32,763 bases of DNA from Pseudomonadales bacterium. Its GTDB lineage: Bacteria > Pseudomonadota > Gammaproteobacteria > Pseudomonadales > Pseudohongiellaceae. Shown one piece after another: positions 1 to 9,533 of the stretch; position 1 is the stretch's first letter; each line of letters begins with the position of its first letter. The translations under genes were made by a program, and so were the position numbers. Below the pieces are notes generated by a model. That model had not been told where the DNA came from. It ran no database searches and saw only the letters and a program-made list of their open reading frames with translations. The stretch is taken from NCBI GenBank assembly GCA_023257855.1, contig JALRBG010000139.1, positions 1 through 32,763 of the forward strand, read 5' to 3'.

Positions 1-2067
1 CCATTCTGACTGCGGAATACGCGCATCCAGCGCCAGCGCCCGCTGCATGTGATGCAGGGCATCCGGCATTTCGTTCAGGCTGACCAGGTAGACCGCCTGG
101 TTGGCCTCGACACCGGCCACCTCCCCATGATTTTGCACGAAAAGTGAATAGAACCGATCTGTATTCCCGAAATCGTTGAGCAGGATCGAGTTGTAGTGCA
201 GGGCGCTGAGCGTGTCGGAATACATCAACAGGAGCTCCTCGGGCTGCTCTTTCAGCGAGTTGTAGAGCGCTGTCAGTTTCCCCATCTCACCCTGGGCGGC
301 ATAGATATTGAACAGGTACACCTCGCCCATGTAAGAACCCTTCGGTTGTACTTCGATGGATTTCAGCGCCCAGTGCTCCGCTTCTTCCAGCCGTCCCATG
401 CCCATGTTCGCACGCGCCATGGATTGTGTACTGGCAACGGTGTTAGGCCAGTATTCCACCATGGGCTTCATGATTCTCAGTGCCTGCGCATGCATCCCTG
501 CGCCGCTCAGGGCATCCACGACAGCCCGTGTGCCGGTGATATGGGCCTGGCTGTACAGCCAGCTGGCCGGTTTCCAGTCCAGGTTGGCAGACAGATCCTC
601 CAGCACCCGGTTCATACGCTTGAAATCCCACAGCCATTGACCGTTGATGAGCGTCAACAAGGCCAGCATGGCGGCAAGCCCGCTAATGGCACTCCTGTTG
701 AACCAGCGGCCCACATCCACTTTCTTCACATCGGCAGGCATCACGTTCTCTCCGCCGCGGATGACCAGCGCCATGAACAGCGGCATGATCACCAGGGGGA
801 ACGGCATCTCGTAGGGAAAGGCCAGTTGCGCCTCCAGCATGCTGGCGGTGACGGCAATGACAAGCAGGGCATACAGGATGCGGTGCTTGCCCGAGGCATG
901 CAAAAACAGCAGGTACAATTGCCGGCAGAACGTAATGATGATGGCCGCCAGGCATAACAGGCCGAGCGCACCGAGATCCACCGCCAGTTCCAGCACGTCA
1001 TTGTGCACGCGCTGCACACCCAGCACCTGCACATTGTTGTACCCGCCATTGTTGTTGACCTCGAAGAAACTGCCGACGCCGGTGCCGGCAACGGGACTGT
1101 CCTTGATCATCTCCAGCGTGCTGCGCCAGATCAGGTAACGTGCGCTGGCGCCCTGGCCCTGGCTCTTGGCGATTTCCGGGGCGATGGAAGTGAATTCGAA
1201 AGCGGCGACCTGCCAGAAAGGCCGGTACCCGGTCGGTCCAAAATTGAGCATAGTCATGAACACGACAAAAAACGTGGTGCAGGCCCAGGTCTTTTGCCTG
1301 TTCCAGTTAAACCAGGTCGAGCGTTTCGGATCGAACAGCACAACCACGGTGACCAGGACAATCTCCAGGATGACCGCCAGCCATACCGCACGCGTGCGGG
1401 TATAGAAAGTGTACATGCCGATAAGACACATCGCGGCTGCGGTCAGCCAGGTGGTGCGGCGCGACAGATCCGGCTTGAACAGGAAATACAGTCCAAGCGG
1501 TGCCGTGTAAATCATCACCTCGCCTGCCACGTTGCCATTACCGAAGGTGGACGCCGGAAAGGCCGTCTGCGGTATCAGGCTGAAGCCGAACAACTGCTGC
1601 GCACTGCCTACCACGGCGGTAATCACGCCGGCCGCCAGGCAGGCCGTGATAAAACGATCAAGGTTCACCGTGTTCTGGCGCAGTTGCAGGCCGAACAGGA
1701 ACATCACGAAGCCGGCGTACCAGCGGCTCCACTTGTAGAACCAGAATGCCGGGTTTGCCGCCCACAGCACGGACAGCGTACCCAGCAGGAACAGTGCGGC
1801 AAAGGCCAGCACCGTCGGGGAGAAAGTCAGCACGGTTTTCGGTTGTGCACGCTGGCGCCAGAACAGCACCAGCAGCAATGCTGTTAGCAGCACCTGGCTG
1901 GTGGCGGATTTCAGTTCATCGGGGGTGGCAAGTGGCGGAGTCGTCCAGGCGGCGACCAGGCACATCAGGGGCAGGACCAGCAGGACCGGCCACACCAGGA
2001 AATCAGGCAAAGCCCCGCCCGGAAGCACTGGCTTCCTGTCAGCGACTCTGCCTTTAGGTTGTGACAT
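1..2067 (-). CDS. O-antigen ligase/polymerase-like membrane protein with C-terminal TPR region (partial, runs off left edge)
   Basis: Reading leftwards from the ATG at 2067, the minus strand stays open for 689 codons to base 1 with no stop, so the C-terminus is missing. The first ~470 residues are strongly hydrophobic with about a dozen membrane segments. A large loop contains VQRVHNDVLELAVDLGALGL (His at residue 355), which matches the H-N-x-x-L-E motif of the Wzy_C superfamily (O-antigen ligase WaaL, polymerase Wzy, and PglL/PilO-type O-oligosaccharyltransferases). Residues ~500-689 are soluble and helical with TPR-like spacing, an arrangement typical of the PglL/Wzy_C-plus-TPR type. By family it would act in the inner membrane, transferring or polymerising lipid-linked glycans on the periplasmic side. 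The substrate (lipid A core, pilin, or polymer) cannot be told. The ribosome site is weak (GGCGG about 5 bases upstream). Confidence 0.85.
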   Translation of the reverse strand, partial: MSQPKGRVADRKPVLPGGALPDFLVWPVLLVLPLMCLVAAWTTPPLATPDELKSATSQVLLTALLLVLFWRQRAQPKTVLTFSPTVLAFAALFLLGTLSVLWAANPAFWFYKWSRWYAGFVMFLFGLQLRQNTVNLDRFITACLAAGVITAVVGSAQQLFGFSLIPQTAFPASTFGNGNVAGEVMIYTAPLGLYFLFKPDLSRRTTWLTAAAMCLIGMYTFYTRTRAVWLAVILEIVLVTVVVLFDPKRSTWFNWNRQKTWACTTFFVVFMTMLNFGPTGYRPFWQVAAFEFTSIAPEIAKSQGQGASARYLIWRSTLEMIKDSPVAGTGVGSFFEVNNNGGYNNVQVLGVQRVHNDVLELAVDLGALGLLCLAAIIITFCRQLYLLFLHASGKHRILYALLVIAVTASMLEAQLAFPYEMPFPLVIMPLFMALVIRGGENVMPADVKKVDVGRWFNRSAISGLAAMLALLTLINGQWLWDFKRMNRVLEDLSANLDWKPASWLYSQAHITGTRAVVDALSGAGMHAQALRIMKPMVEYWPNTVASTQSMARANMGMGRLEEAEHWALKSIEVQPKGSYMGEVYLFNIYAAQGEMGKLTALYNSLKEQPEELLLMYSDTLSALHYNSILLNDFGNTDRFYSLFVQNHGEVAGVEANQAVYLVSLNEMPDALHHMQRALALDARIPQSEW

Positions 2068-2139
2068 ATACCGCCGGACACGGCATGGACGTAAAAAGGT
2101 GACGCATTATATGCCTGATAAAACCGGTTGAATATACCC

Positions 2140-2166
2140 GCCCGGATGCCGCACGGACAGCCGGGC
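2140..2166. terminator. GC-rich hairpin downstream of the permease gene
   Basis: GCCCGG (2140-2145) pairs with CCGGGC (2161-2166), with a further CCG/CGG pairing inside the loop. It lies just after the stop of the minus-strand permease gene. No T-run follows on either strand, so it may be a transcript 3'-end stabiliser or weak terminator rather than a classical intrinsic terminator. Confidence 0.35.
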
Positions 2167-2174
2167 GGCGGCTT

Positions 2175-3515
2175 TCAGTTACCTAAGGGTGTGCTGAAGA
2201 AATCGAAGAACAGGACCATGACCACCGAGCAGATAACCAGGGTCAACAGCATGACCGGTGTACCTTTCTTGAACCACACGGACGGGGTAATGGCGTATTC
2301 GGGATGCCCGCTATCCTTGGCCAGCTTCTCGCTGATGGTTACGATGAAGACATTGGCCGTGGAGCCCAGATGCGTACCATTGCCGCCCATGCCGACACCG
2401 GCAGACAAGGCCCACCACAGCGGTGTCACATTGACGCCCTGTGCCTCCATCCCGAGGATGATCGGAATCATGGCGGCGGTAAACGGAATGTTGTCGATGG
2501 CGGCGGACAGGAACGCGGCTACCCACATCAGCAGGATAGTGGCGGTAAGCAGGTCTTCCTGCACGAAAGGAATGATGAACTGGCCGATATAGCGCAGGAA
2601 ACCGCTGTGCTCGACTCCGCCGACGAGTATGAACAGGGCCATGAAGAACACCAGGAGCGTGATTTCCACTTCCGCAAAATGCTCATCCATATCGGTGTTT
2701 TTGCCAAAAAACAGCAAGGCGCAAAGACCGAGGGCGGAAACGAACCAGGGTTCCCAATGCAGGTCATTATGCAGGATGAAACCGATGACCATCGCGCCCA
2801 GTATCCACAGGGACATTTTCCAGATCTTCGGGTCAGCAATGGCTTCGCGTTCCTGGAACGAAGGCGCTTCCGGGGTAACGGACAATTCCTTCCTGAACAG
2901 CACCTTCAGGAACAGCACGGTGCCTATCCAGGCCAGGAAGACGATGAAACCCATGTGCGCAAAGAAGGTATTGAAATCGATGTCTGCAGCGGAGCCGATC
3001 ATCAGGTTGGGGGGATCACCCACCAGCGTGGCGACACCGCCCGTATCCGACAGCAGCGCAGCGGCGAGCAGGAAAGGAATCGGGCTGACGCGCAGCGCCT
3101 GGCAAATGAGAATGATCAGAGGACCGAAAATCACCACGGTGGTGACGTTGTCCAGCAGCAGTGACAATACGGTAACGAGTGTACCCATCATGATCAGCAG
3201 CAGGTATAACCTGCCCTGGCTGATGTCGGCGATGGTATACGCGAGAGCCTGGAAGCCGCCGGTGGGAATCATGATGGAGACGATGGTCATCATGGCGCCC
3301 AGCAGGAACACCACGTTCCAGTCGATGGCCTCGATGGCCAGTTCCGGATCGTAGAAGCCGAAGAATTGCCCGGCGATGACCATGGAGCCTGCGCCTGCCA
3401 GGGCGAACTTGGCCCGGTGGAAACCGTGCAGGCCTTCGGTAAAGATACCGATAAAGGTGAAAACAAGGATAATGCCGGAAACCAGCATTGCGTTATTCCA
3501 GACCAACGTTTCCAT
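2175..3515 (-). CDS. ArsB/NhaD-type (SLC13-like) ion permease
   Basis: A 446-residue polytopic membrane protein with 11-12 hydrophobic segments. The motif ATLVGDPPNLMIGSAA near residues 160-175, the half-repeat LLDNVTTVVIFGP in the first half and AIDNIPFTAAMIPI in the second half are hallmarks of the ion-transporter superfamily that includes ArsB, NhaD and the P-protein (OCA2). By family it exchanges or transports Na+, arsenite or organic anions across the inner membrane; the substrate cannot be assigned. The open frame extends 51 codons further upstream, but the ATG at 3515 is preferred. It has an ideal GGAGG five bases upstream and starts directly with a transmembrane-type N-terminus, while the upstream extension looks non-coding. 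It is divergent from the HAD gene at 3778, with a 262-bp shared control region in which I see no clear promoter. Confidence 0.9.
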   Translation of the reverse strand: METLVWNNAMLVSGIILVFTFIGIFTEGLHGFHRAKFALAGAGSMVIAGQFFGFYDPELAIEAIDWNVVFLLGAMMTIVSIMIPTGGFQALAYTIADISQGRLYLLLIMMGTLVTVLSLLLDNVTTVVIFGPLIILICQALRVSPIPFLLAAALLSDTGGVATLVGDPPNLMIGSAADIDFNTFFAHMGFIVFLAWIGTVLFLKVLFRKELSVTPEAPSFQEREAIADPKIWKMSLWILGAMVIGFILHNDLHWEPWFVSALGLCALLFFGKNTDMDEHFAEVEITLLVFFMALFILVGGVEHSGFLRYIGQFIIPFVQEDLLTATILLMWVAAFLSAAIDNIPFTAAMIPIILGMEAQGVNVTPLWWALSAGVGMGGNGTHLGSTANVFIVTISEKLAKDSGHPEYAITPSVWFKKGTPVMLLTLVICSVVMVLFFDFFSTPLGN

Positions 3516-3777
3516 GGTGACCTCCAGCGGCCCCGGTGCAAAAAGCGGCAGGATTATAGGGCCATATTCAGGTACTTGAATAGAACTATTTTTAACCCAG
3601 CCAGCACGGGTTCGTGGAGGCTGAATTGGGCTGGAAGTTTTAATAGAATGGTATTCCCGGGCAGGCAAGTATCCTTCCCGAACCTTACAGAATCCTTACG
3701 GAATTCCCTTTTCCCGGTACGGCTGACCCGCCCCATCGGGGGTGATTCTTTCGTCAATCGCAACCGACAGGACTGGC

Positions 3778-4617
3778 ATGACTACAGCAATACACGACCT
3801 ACTGAAAGCAGCAAAAGGCTTTGTCTTCGACATGGACGGCACCCTGATCCTGGGTGATAAGAAGAACAACAACATGAAAACGCTGCCCGGGGCGGCAGAC
3901 TTCATCAACCTGTTGATCGAGAACCGGATTCCCTACGTGGTGATGACCAACGGCACGGCGCGCTCACCGACCGCCTATGTGGAAGTGCTCAGCGATGCCG
4001 GCATTCCTATGAACAGCAATACCATGATGACGCCCAGCAGCGTCGCCGCCGATTACTTCGTGCGTGCCGGCTGCAAAAGAGTCATGGTGCTCGGCTGCCC
4101 CGGCGTATGGGAACCCCTGGCAGACAAGGGTATCGAAGTGGTGCTGTCCAGTCTCGAACAGCCTGGTCCCGTGGATGCTGTTTACATCGGCTGGTACCGC
4201 GAATTCGGTTTCCGGGATATCGAGAATGCCTGGATCGCCTGCCGGGATGGCGCAGAGCTGTACACCGCTTCGGACGTGCCTTTCTTTGCCTCGGCTAACG
4301 GCCCGGCGATCGGCACTTCCTGTGCGCTCGCGGCAGCGCTCAAGCCGCTGACTGGGAAGGAAGCCATGGTGCTGGGCAAACCCTCGCGGCACGCCATCGA
4401 GGCGGCGGCGCGGCACCTCGGCCTGGCCGTGACAGACATTGCCGTGGTCGGGGACGATGCCAACCTCGAAGTGCCCATGGCGAAAGACAATGGCGCCCTG
4501 GCGATCTACGTGCACACCGGCACAGGCGGTCCCCATGCCTTTGAGGACCGCCCTGAAGACACGTGGCCGGATATTTCGGTGGCCAATGTCGGAGAACTCG
4601 TGAAACACTACTTATGA
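3778..4617 (+). CDS. HAD-IIA family phosphatase (NagD-like)
   Basis: A 279-residue haloacid-dehalogenase-superfamily hydrolase. Motif I is DMDGT (Asp18 nucleophile, Asp20), motif II TNGTARS (57-63), the motif III lysine lies in GKPS (200-203) and motif IV is VVGDDAN (Asp226/227). The large type IIA cap sits between motifs II and III (~80-185), as in NagD and p-nitrophenyl phosphatases. The expected reaction is hydrolysis of a small phosphate ester in the cytoplasm; the substrate is unknown. The ATG at 3778 follows ACAGGA and matches the family N-terminus better than the upstream in-frame start at 3742. Only 12 bases separate it from the downstream glycosyltransferase, so the two are probably co-transcribed. 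That makes a sugar-phosphate substrate plausible, but this is inference. Confidence 0.9.
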   Translation: MTTAIHDLLKAAKGFVFDMDGTLILGDKKNNNMKTLPGAADFINLLIENRIPYVVMTNGTARSPTAYVEVLSDAGIPMNSNTMMTPSSVAADYFVRAGCKRVMVLGCPGVWEPLADKGIEVVLSSLEQPGPVDAVYIGWYREFGFRDIENAWIACRDGAELYTASDVPFFASANGPAIGTSCALAAALKPLTGKEAMVLGKPSRHAIEAAARHLGLAVTDIAVVGDDANLEVPMAKDNGALAIYVHTGTGGPHAFEDRPEDTWPDISVANVGELVKHYL

Positions 4618-4629
4618 AAGACTATCGGG

Positions 4630-5721
4630 ATGGTCAATAAGGCAATACCAACCGCCCCGCGCCGGGTACTGCTGGTCAACCCCACCAAGTACCTCGGCAA
4701 CCTGCTGCTGGCCGGCGGTCTCATGCAAGCCTGGGTGCAGCACTGCCTTGATAAAGGGATCGAGACAAGGGTCGTGCTCGACGACAGCTTTCGCGGCCTT
4801 TGTGAACACAGCTTTCCCGAGGGCACGCTGCTGTTCTTTCCGCGCCGGCAGATAAACAGCGCCGGCATCCCGGGAAAAATTTCCTTGTATGCCGGTTTCG
4901 TGAAACAACTGCGGCAGTTTCACGCGGACATCGCCTTTAACATCGAGGAGGATTCGGCCACCTCGCACATCACCCGCCTGAGCGGCGCCGCTTTCAGGAT
5001 CGGCTGCAGCCCCCGGCGTCACAAACGCGGTTATGACCACGTCGTGCCAGTGCAGTTCGAAAATAGGCCTGCCGGCAGACAGCACCGCTGGTACAGCTAC
5101 TACGAGCTGTTTGCCGCCCTGGGCATGGCCGAGCCGCAACAAAAAGCCTATTTAAGGCTCGAACTCGACCGCTGTCCGGATTCGCTGGCAGGCAAATTGT
5201 TACAGTCAGGAGTGAACGAGAACACTCCGACCATCGCCATCCATGCCGGCGCCACCAAGGATTACAAGAAATGGCCGCTGGAGCATTTTGCAGCCCTGGT
5301 GAAACTGGTTCAGGTTAACGGCATGCAGCCTGTGCTCATCGGTGCAGGCAAGAGTGACAGGGAAGCCAACGCTGCCATCCGCGAAATTCTGGCGTTAAAA
5401 CACTGCCCCGCCCCGCCGGACCTGTGCAACATCCTGTCGCTGGAGGAACTGGCGTATTTTTTAAAGAACTGCCGTGCCATGGTCGGCAACGACAGCGGGC
5501 CCTTCCACCTCGGGTCGGCAGTTGGCATACCGGGATTCGTCATGTGGGGCCCTACCAACAGGGATATCTGGGGACCACTGGGGGAGCAAAGCGAAATCGT
5601 CCAGGGTGCATATCCCTGCGACCCTGCCTGCAACAAGGGTTATTGCCTGCATGATCACCGCTGCCTGAAGGAACTGGAACCGGTTGCCGTGTTCTCACGA
5701 TTGACAGCCCGGTTGGCCTGA
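4630..5721 (+). CDS. Glycosyltransferase family 9 (heptosyltransferase-like)
   Basis: A 363-residue two-Rossmann-domain (GT-B) protein. The N-terminus RRVLLVNPTKYLGNLLLAGG is the usual GT9 opening. IAIHAGATKDYKKWP (202-216) and GNDSGPFHLGSAVGIP (286-301) are the diagnostic donor-binding motifs. Four cysteines (330, 334, 339, 345) near the C-terminus form the cluster seen in many GT9 members. Family members transfer ADP-heptose or a related sugar to lipopolysaccharide core on the cytoplasmic face of the inner membrane. It is not close enough by eye to WaaC, WaaF or WaaQ to name a step. It follows the HAD phosphatase by 12 bases and shares its direction. The O-antigen-ligase-like gene at the left end supports a cell-surface glycan role for the region. 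Confidence 0.9.
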   Translation: MVNKAIPTAPRRVLLVNPTKYLGNLLLAGGLMQAWVQHCLDKGIETRVVLDDSFRGLCEHSFPEGTLLFFPRRQINSAGIPGKISLYAGFVKQLRQFHADIAFNIEEDSATSHITRLSGAAFRIGCSPRRHKRGYDHVVPVQFENRPAGRQHRWYSYYELFAALGMAEPQQKAYLRLELDRCPDSLAGKLLQSGVNENTPTIAIHAGATKDYKKWPLEHFAALVKLVQVNGMQPVLIGAGKSDREANAAIREILALKHCPAPPDLCNILSLEELAYFLKNCRAMVGNDSGPFHLGSAVGIPGFVMWGPTNRDIWGPLGEQSEIVQGAYPCDPACNKGYCLHDHRCLKELEPVAVFSRLTARLA

Positions 5722-5732
5722 CAGCCTGTTTA

Positions 5733-7220
5733 TTAAAACCTGCTGTTTTGAAAAGAATAGTAATAGCGCATGTTCACATCTTCGCGTGAGATGGTCTCGC
5801 CATTATCGATGCGGGGACGGAACGGGGAATTTTTCAGGTAACGCCGCAGGCGTGTGGCGGTATCAAAGGCGGTGTTCGCCGACTGGTTGACTAGCTCGAT
5901 ATTCCTGGCTGTTCCATTGCCGTTGATCGTGAAACGCATGTCGATCCAGCCGTCGTAGTCCAGGTCAGTTTCCCTCTTTATGCCGAATTTTTCCCGGCTG
6001 TTGGGCTTGGGTGTGAACAGCGGCAGTTGCATCGGGTAGTCGGGTCTGAACAGCTCCACAATCTTGGCCTCGTCCAGTGCCAGTGACTGTGCCACTTCCC
6101 AGGCCCGGGCATACTGGCTCATGGCGGCATCGTTCCAGTCGAAAACCAGGTGCCAGTCGGCATATTCCAGGTGCGCCCTCACTATCTCCTCGGCAGGCGT
6201 GGTCGGGTCGTTTTCCATGTACAGCAGGATGCGCTCGAAGATGTCGATGCCGGCCTCGTAGCCGTCACGATTACGCCGAAGGTGGTTCCACCGGTTCGGC
6301 ATGTTGGCGGTGCTGCGTGCCGAGGTCATGTAGTAATGCGGGTTGCCGATCATCTCGCGGCTGTAGCCGGTCAGGAACAGGGTCTCCAGCAGCTTGTACT
6401 CCAGCTCCAGCAGGCGCGGGTTGCGAAAATTCTCTTCCTCGATCAGCCTGGTGATGGCCTGCGAGTAATGCTCCTTGGCACGGTACAGGCTGTTGACGGC
6501 ATGAATGCGTGAAATCTCGGACGCCGTGGGCACATCGCCGCCACCGAAGAACAGCCTGCCCGGCCCGTTCGGGTCATCACGTTCCACCAGTGCCAGGCCG
6601 AATGTATACATGTTCTGGTCACCCAGGCCTGCCAGCGACTGCAGCCGGACCTGGTTGCGTTCCAGTTTCCCGCTCAGGTATTCCAGGTAATGCTGCCTGT
6701 CATTGACCTCGGCAAAATCCCCGAGCGCCAGGTGGCTTTCCACCAGGCTTTCGACGATGGCAAACAGCTGGACATTATGCAGGCCGTTATTGACCCGGCT
6801 GATATGCTCGGCACGTTCGAACCGGGCTATCGCCTCTTCATGCCGTTCCTGTTGCTGCAGCAACCTGCCGAGTGACAGCAGTTGTTCCACCAGGTCAGGC
6901 GCAAACGGGCCCTCAAGGCGTTCAAGCTCGTTGACGACCTCCTGGTAGGCAGCGATATTCGCATCACCGGCGGCATCCTGACCGGTGAAAACGCCTTCGC
7001 CCCTTCCGGTTACCGTATCCTGTAACCTGTTCACCCTGGCGCCTGATAGGTTGCCTGAAGCCAGTAGCGGCGATTCAGGAACTATCATGACGGGATCGAA
7101 AATCAGGGTGTCCAGCGCCTCGTCGCCCTGGGCTGCGGCACCAAAAGCGATCACGCACAACACCGTGGCAACCAGGACGGGTTGCCTGCGAGGGGGCGTG
7201 TGACGTGCTGTTTTCAGCAT
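5733..7220 (-). CDS. Exported TPR-like protein with TonB-C-terminal-like domain
   Basis: A 495-residue protein with a cleavable signal peptide (basic start, hydrophobic stretch, cut near FGAAAQG at ~28-32). Residues ~95-400 are helical and repeat-like. The tail (~415-495), with DYDGWIDMRFTINGNGTARN followed by an LRRYLKNSPFRPRIDNG stretch, has the pattern of the TonB C-terminal / energy-transducer domain used in periplasmic proteins (basic polar strand, then xFxPa-like core). It is therefore most likely periplasmic. There is no N-terminal transmembrane anchor or proline-rich spanner, so it is not a classical TonB. Function unknown. It is convergent with the glycosyltransferase gene, with only 11 bases between stops. 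Confidence 0.8.
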   Translation of the reverse strand: MLKTARHTPPRRQPVLVATVLCVIAFGAAAQGDEALDTLIFDPVMIVPESPLLASGNLSGARVNRLQDTVTGRGEGVFTGQDAAGDANIAAYQEVVNELERLEGPFAPDLVEQLLSLGRLLQQQERHEEAIARFERAEHISRVNNGLHNVQLFAIVESLVESHLALGDFAEVNDRQHYLEYLSGKLERNQVRLQSLAGLGDQNMYTFGLALVERDDPNGPGRLFFGGGDVPTASEISRIHAVNSLYRAKEHYSQAITRLIEEENFRNPRLLELEYKLLETLFLTGYSREMIGNPHYYMTSARSTANMPNRWNHLRRNRDGYEAGIDIFERILLYMENDPTTPAEEIVRAHLEYADWHLVFDWNDAAMSQYARAWEVAQSLALDEAKIVELFRPDYPMQLPLFTPKPNSREKFGIKRETDLDYDGWIDMRFTINGNGTARNIELVNQSANTAFDTATRLRRYLKNSPFRPRIDNGETISREDVNMRYYYSFQNSRF

Positions 7221-7445
7221 GACTGGATGGCCTTACTAACAGGTCTTGTGATCAGGATTTCCATGGAAGAGACAGGAAGAATACCGCCACCCTTTCACGG
7301 GCGTCCAGCCTTCCCGGGCTTCCAACGCCTACTTTTACGGCCGAAAAACGCTGGCGGATGACAACAGGCCAGGTGACACGTGGGGAAAATTGAGGTATAT
7401 CGGAACAGTTACTTTCACATCTCATGTATTCAGGGGGAAAGAATC

Positions 7446-7865
7446 ATGGGCAATTCCTGCAAAACGACAGGCACTCTCTTGCGCACCATCCTGGCTTGTA
7501 CCGGGTTTTTGCTTGCTACTCAGGGGGCCCTTGCTCACCATTCCATCGAGGGGGAGTTCGACACCAGCATCGAATTCGAGCTGCGCGGCACCCTGACCAG
7601 GATCGACTGGGCCAACCCGCATATCTGGTACTACCTGGACGTGGCCAACGACGAGGGCATCGTCGAGCAATGGCAATGCAGCACTGGTGCCAACCCCAAC
7701 CGCCTGGTCAGGGCCGGCTGGCAGAAAGAAGACCTGCCCATCGGTTCACAGGTATGGATCGCCCGTGCCAGCCCCGCCTGGGACGACCCGCACACCTGCA
7801 TCCTCAGGGGCAACATGGCCTTTGACGACGGCACGCCCGTGTTTGCCGGACAGAAACCGGAATAA
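7446..7865 (+). CDS. DUF6152 family secreted protein
   Basis: A 139-residue protein with a signal peptide ending near QGALA-HHSIEG. The mature part begins with the His-His-Ser of this family and has the core ELRGTLTRIDWANPHIWYYL, which matches DUF6152: small exported proteins with an OB-like beta fold and an invariant NPH motif. Two cysteines (in WQCSTG and HTCILRG) could form a disulfide. The ATG at 7446 has a purine-rich site (GGGGGAAAG) at good spacing; the longer upstream frame lacks a signal peptide at its start. The biochemical function of the family is unknown. Similar proteins are often found near DUF6644 membrane proteins, two of which lie 1.7 kb downstream on the same strand. Confidence 0.85.
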   Translation: MGNSCKTTGTLLRTILACTGFLLATQGALAHHSIEGEFDTSIEFELRGTLTRIDWANPHIWYYLDVANDEGIVEQWQCSTGANPNRLVRAGWQKEDLPIGSQVWIARASPAWDDPHTCILRGNMAFDDGTPVFAGQKPE

Positions 7866-7887
7866 CCCGTATTTTCCTGTCATGAAA

Positions 7888-7917
7888 ACAGGGCCTGTGA
7901 ATTATAATAGGCCCTGT
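7888..7917. repeat. Inverted repeat with TATAAT in its loop
   Basis: ACAGGGCCT (7888-7896) and AGGCCCTGT (7909-7917) form a perfect 9-bp inverted repeat. The 12-base loop contains a perfect TATAAT (7903-7908). No T-run follows on the plus strand. It may be the end structure of the DUF6152 transcript, or an operator overlapping the promoter of the nhaD remnant that starts 76 bases later. No good -35 box was seen. Confidence 0.45.
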
Positions 7918-7993
7918 CAAACGCACACTCCCTTTCCCCTTCTGACATCAAGAACATCGTCGCCAGTCCACTTCGCATAATTCCGGGGTCACC

Positions 7994-9355
7994 ATGGAAG
8001 TCCTGATTATTATTGTTTTCATCACCGGATATTGCGGCATTGCCTTCGAACATGCCATCGGCATCAACAAGACCGCTACAGCGCTGATCACCGGCGTTCT
8101 CTGCTGGACACTCCTGATCATTTCCCAACCGTCGGACTACCTGCTCAACAGCGAGGCGTGGGCCCATTTCCTCCGGATTAACGAATTGATGGAGCCTGCT
8201 GCAGGCGTGACCAGCACCAATGAAAATTACGCCCTCTACTAGCTCTTCGAATACCTGGCGGAAATCTCGCAAATCATGTTTTTCCTGCTGGGTGCCATGA
8301 CTATCGTGGAGCTGCTGGATTCGCACCAGTCGTTCCGCTACGTCACCGATCACATTCGCACCCGCAAACCCCTGCTGTTGTTATGGGTGATCAGCTGGTC
8401 TACGTTTTTCCTCTCCGCCATACTCGACAACCTGACCACGTCGATCGTCATGATTTCCCTGGCGCGCAAACTGGTTCATGACCGTGAAACTCGCCTGCTG
8501 TTCGCCGGCATGGTGGTGATCGCGGCCAATGCCGGCGGTGCATGGACCCCGATTGGCGACATCACTACCACGATGCTATGGATCGGCGGCCAGATCACCA
8601 CGCTCAATATCATCGGCTCCCTGATCCTGCCCAGCATGGCATGCCTGCTTGCGCCGCTGTGCCTGTTGTCGTGGCGCTTCAAGGGTACGCTGGGAATGCC
8701 GGACGGCGAACGTCCGCTGCAAAGCAGTGGCGCCATCAAGGGTGCGCTGCACATGCTCCTTGCAGGTGTTGGCGTGCTGGTTTCGGTTCCGGTTTTCAAG
8801 ACGCTGACCGGCCTGCCGCCTTTCACCGGCATACTGCTGGGCCTGGGCTTGCTCTGGGTCTATTCGGACCTGCTGCACGCCGACCTGCTGGAACATGAGC
8901 GCAGGCATCTCACCGTTGCCGGCGCACTGTCCCGTATCGATGTCCCCAGCGTACTGTTTTTCCTCGGCATTCTGATGGCAGTCGGCGCCCTGTCCTCACT
9001 GCAGCTTCTGTTCAGGTTCGCCGGCATCCTCGATGCCACCTTCGGGGATCTGCGCATCATCGTCACGCTGATCGGCATCCTCTCCGCTATCATCGATAAT
9101 GTGCCGCTGGTCGCCGCCAGCATGGGCATGTACAGCCTCGACGCCTACCCGCCGGATTCCTTCCTCTGGGAATTCCTGGCCTACTGTGCAGGCACCGGGG
9201 GCAGCATGCTGATTATCGGGTCTGCCGCCGGCGTAGCCGTGATGGGCATGGAGAAAATCGATTTCATCTGGTACCTGAAGCGTATCAGCGTTCTCGCGCT
9301 GTCAGGCTATGTCGCAGGCGCCCTGTTGTTCCTGGTGCTGAATCCCGTTAACTGA
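7994..9355 (+). pseudogene. nhaD: NhaD-type Na+/H+ antiporter interrupted by an in-frame amber codon
   Basis: Two open stretches lie in the same frame: 7994-8242 (82 codons, ATG after GGGGTcacc) and 8243-9355. They are separated only by a TAG at 8240-8242. Read through, the 453-residue product matches the NhaD family from end to end: the N-terminus INKTATALITGVLCW, then MFFLLGAMTIVEL, FLSAILDNLTTSIVMI, NAGGAWTPIGDITTTMLWI, and in the second half LIGILSAIIDNVPLVAASMG and GTGGSMLIIGSAAGVAVMG. Family members exchange Na+ (or Li+) for H+ in the inner membrane. The TAG lies at a spot where CAG (Gln) would give a natural sequence, so a single C-to-T change is the simplest cause. A restart at ATG 8276 is possible but would lose the first membrane segments. 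Suppression, sequencing error and true loss cannot be told apart here. Confidence 0.85.
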
Positions 9356-9533
9356 TCATTCCTCACTGCAAGACAACCAGTAAAAGTGGGCCTTTGGCGC
9401 GGAATACAGCGACCTTTGTGAAATAATTGTTCAACCCCTTGTCAGCTATACCGGTTGACCCTACACTGCGCCACCCGCTGCCAGAGGGCCTGATTTTTCC
9501 TTTCACGCTTTTCATTTACAAGAGGTGAACCGA

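Noticed and set aside
196-1887. Two long plus-strand open frames (253 and 294 codons) over the left end
   Set aside because: They lie opposite the O-antigen-ligase-like gene, which is open for its whole length and carries the diagnostic motif. The plus-strand products are His/Gln-rich antisense translations.
3516-3777. The divergent region upstream of the NhaD/ArsB-type permease considered as an ion-sensing riboswitch
   Set aside because: No conserved riboswitch core or convincing paired structure could be recognised by eye.
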